A stretch of DNA of 64,000 nt from Aptenodytes patagonicus. Its lineage: Eukaryota; Chordata; Aves; Sphenisciformes; Spheniscidae. Made by a program: the position numbers and the translations under genes. Location: contig NC_134982.1 in the NCBI RefSeq assembly GCF_965638725.1, positions 82,288,155 to 82,352,154 on the forward strand, in the 5' to 3' direction. Positions 62,201-64,000 of this stretch are shown here, one piece after another; position 1 is the stretch's first letter; every line of letters begins with the position of its first letter. The notes under the pieces were generated by a model. The model saw nothing but the letters and a program-made list of their open reading frames with translations. It ran no database searches and had not been told where the DNA came from.

Positions 62201-64000
62201 CCCTCTCCTTGTCTTTGGTGTATTCCCCTGTGACTTTTGCTGGGAGTCCATGGAAGATTGAGGAGAAAAAAGTTGGTTAAGGTGTCCCTGACTGACTGCC
62301 TACCCCTGCTGCCCCACCACTCTTTCTTCCAGCTTTGCAGAGTGAAACTGGTCCCTGAATTTAGCAGATATCTCCCCCAGGGAATTTACACAGCCACATG
62401 CAGCCTTTGTGAGCATTAATCACAGCATCCCTTGTGACAATTTATTTATTTTTTTTTAATTTGAGGATGTTTACTGTTTTCCTGTTAGAATGAATTTCCC
62501 AAGCCACTTGCCTCTTCATAGAGGCTGTGCTCCATCTCACATGCTTTGTGGATTGGCAAGTACTCTAAAGATGAAGGCACATCTAAATCCATGCATCTCC
62601 AATCATGTGTCACCAGTAGTTGAGGTCTCCTAATGACTGAATCTCCTGTTTAGGGAATTACAAAAGAGCATTGATTTAACTGAAAGAATATCTGTATCAC
62701 AGGGGCAGTGAGGAGTCCAGGTGCTGTCGCTGTTGGTGCACTCTTACGTTGTGCAGTTTTCATATCTGCGGTGGCATGAAGACAAGCAGGTGTGAGCCAA
62801 GGAAGCAACTGATAGACCAGGAGAGCTGGGCGGTGCTGCATCAAATCTAAGGCTTTGGTAAAAGATGAATGTTCATTAGAAGTTGTGACTCCAGCATCTC
62901 AGCAAGCCGACAATGAAACACTGTAGTCTGTAGCAATTCTGCACATGATTATGGAAAATTAAGTGCACAGAAGCTGTTTTGAGAAGATGGCTGTACAATC
63001 CTTTATGGTGTTAACTTTGTCCACAATGTCAGGAAACTCTGCACTTTGGCAAAGCTGTGGTATTTGCCAAATAACTTTTTACCTTTCATTTGGTCCAAAG
63101 AGAAACTGGAACAAAAGGTAATAAAAGCTAAATGATTAATGTATTTTTATTTCGAACTCTTCAAACAGCTGAGAAGTCGCATGCCATTTCTAGATGAAAG
63201 CAATTAAACTTAAAAAAGTGTATATACTTTTGACAAACTGTAGTTCCTTCCGGAAGCAGCCTACTTGTAATTAAAACATTGCAGCTGCAGTACTAGAAGA
63301 ACGGAAACACTGAAAAGCAGTAAAATCTTTCCACTCACTTTGATGGGCTTGGCATCAAGACTCTACAGATGAAAGGCAGAGTGCGTCTCCAGGAGTTTAA
63401 CACAGGGTTCCTAACAAAATTCCCCTCTGCCTGAGTGGTACCAGGAGTGCAAAAAATCAGGGAATTCACTTGTTCATCTTCTTAATCTGCCTCATGTAAT
63501 GAAGTCAGCCCCTGGAAATGAATTCCTGTGAGGTGTGTCTCCTCTGTTAGTCTTTGCTGCTGAATAAGGTTTTGGGCAGTATATAGGTGAGGTGCAGAGT
63601 GGTCTGATAGTGAGGTCTGAGATGAATTGTCTGTCTGTGAAATCTGCTGCAGTCCTCTGAGTATTTTACTGAGTACTATAGCCCTTGATAGTGTAGTCTT
63701 ATTCCAAAGACAGCTGTAAATCTTGCACCAAAGAAGACCTCTTCTTTAAAGTATTCCAGAATGGATTTATTGGTATTGGGTGATGGCTGGATGTTTTCGT
63801 CATCACTGTTTTAAAAATTAGAGAAATTAGGGCTACAAAAATAGAGTCTTGGTCTTTGCTGGGGAAGAAGCACTACCAAGGAGCAAAGGAAGGCTGAATT
63901 ATGGGTCTTAAGCAGAATAAATACACAAGACATGGGACCAGACAGGATGCACCGGAGGGTGTTGAGGTAATCAGTGGGCATTACTGAGAGGCTGTGTCGT
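59216..64000. other. Intergenic sequence to the window end
   Basis: Apart from the TG microsatellite, unique sequence without a recognised gene. TMEM167A, the neighbour expected beyond ATP6AP1L in human, was not seen. Confidence 0.55.
59697..59722. repeat. (TG)n microsatellite, interrupted
   Basis: TG dinucleotide run interrupted by a CT near the centre. Confidence 0.9.

Overview
The window is vertebrate nuclear DNA, almost certainly from a bird. The signs are multi-exon genes with GT-AG introns, two CpG islands, two 5'-truncated CR1 LINEs with the avian-type 3' tail, and four solo LTRs of one retrovirus-like family. There are no Alu/L1-type mammalian repeats and nothing bacterial (no operons, no CRISPR array).

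The gene order matches the conserved amniote ATG10 - RPS23 - ATP6AP1L block, which lies at 5q14 in human. From left to right: (1) the 3' end of ATG10 on the plus strand, 4.0-4.9 kb, carrying the catalytic His-Pro-Cys and the C-terminus; (2) an intergenic stretch with one solo LTR at 8.9-9.5 kb; (3) complete RPS23 on the minus strand, 15.4-17.5 kb, four coding exons, 143 codons, with a CpG-island promoter and a 5'TOP-like start; (4) a broken, intron-containing partial copy of RPS23 on the minus strand at 19.25-19.85 kb, followed by a second CpG island at 20.3-20.6 kb; (5) ATP6AP1L on the plus strand, 25.1-42.4 kb, whose seven coding exons join in frame to 345 codons (signal peptide, short luminal domain, one membrane span, cytoplasmic tail); (6) a long tract without a recognised intact gene, 42.8-64 kb, holding a degenerate minus-strand coding remnant at 46-47 kb, a fourth solo LTR at 48.2-48.8 kb, an ancient LINE fragment near 59.1 kb and small repeats.

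The three genes do not form a pathway together. ATG10 is the E2-like enzyme that conjugates ATG12 to ATG5 in autophagy. RPS23 is a decoding-centre protein of the 40S subunit. ATP6AP1L is a paralogue of the V-ATPase accessory protein Ac45/ATP6AP1. ATG10 and RPS23 are convergent, and RPS23 and ATP6AP1L are divergent.

I see no new defence, mobile or biosynthetic system. The items most worth a second look are the long signal-peptide form of ATP6AP1L, the oddly patterned RPS23 duplicate next to an orphan CpG island, the four same-sense solo LTRs (two inside one ATP6AP1L intron), the unidentified coding remnant at 46-47 kb, and the stop/splice-donor overlap in ATG10.
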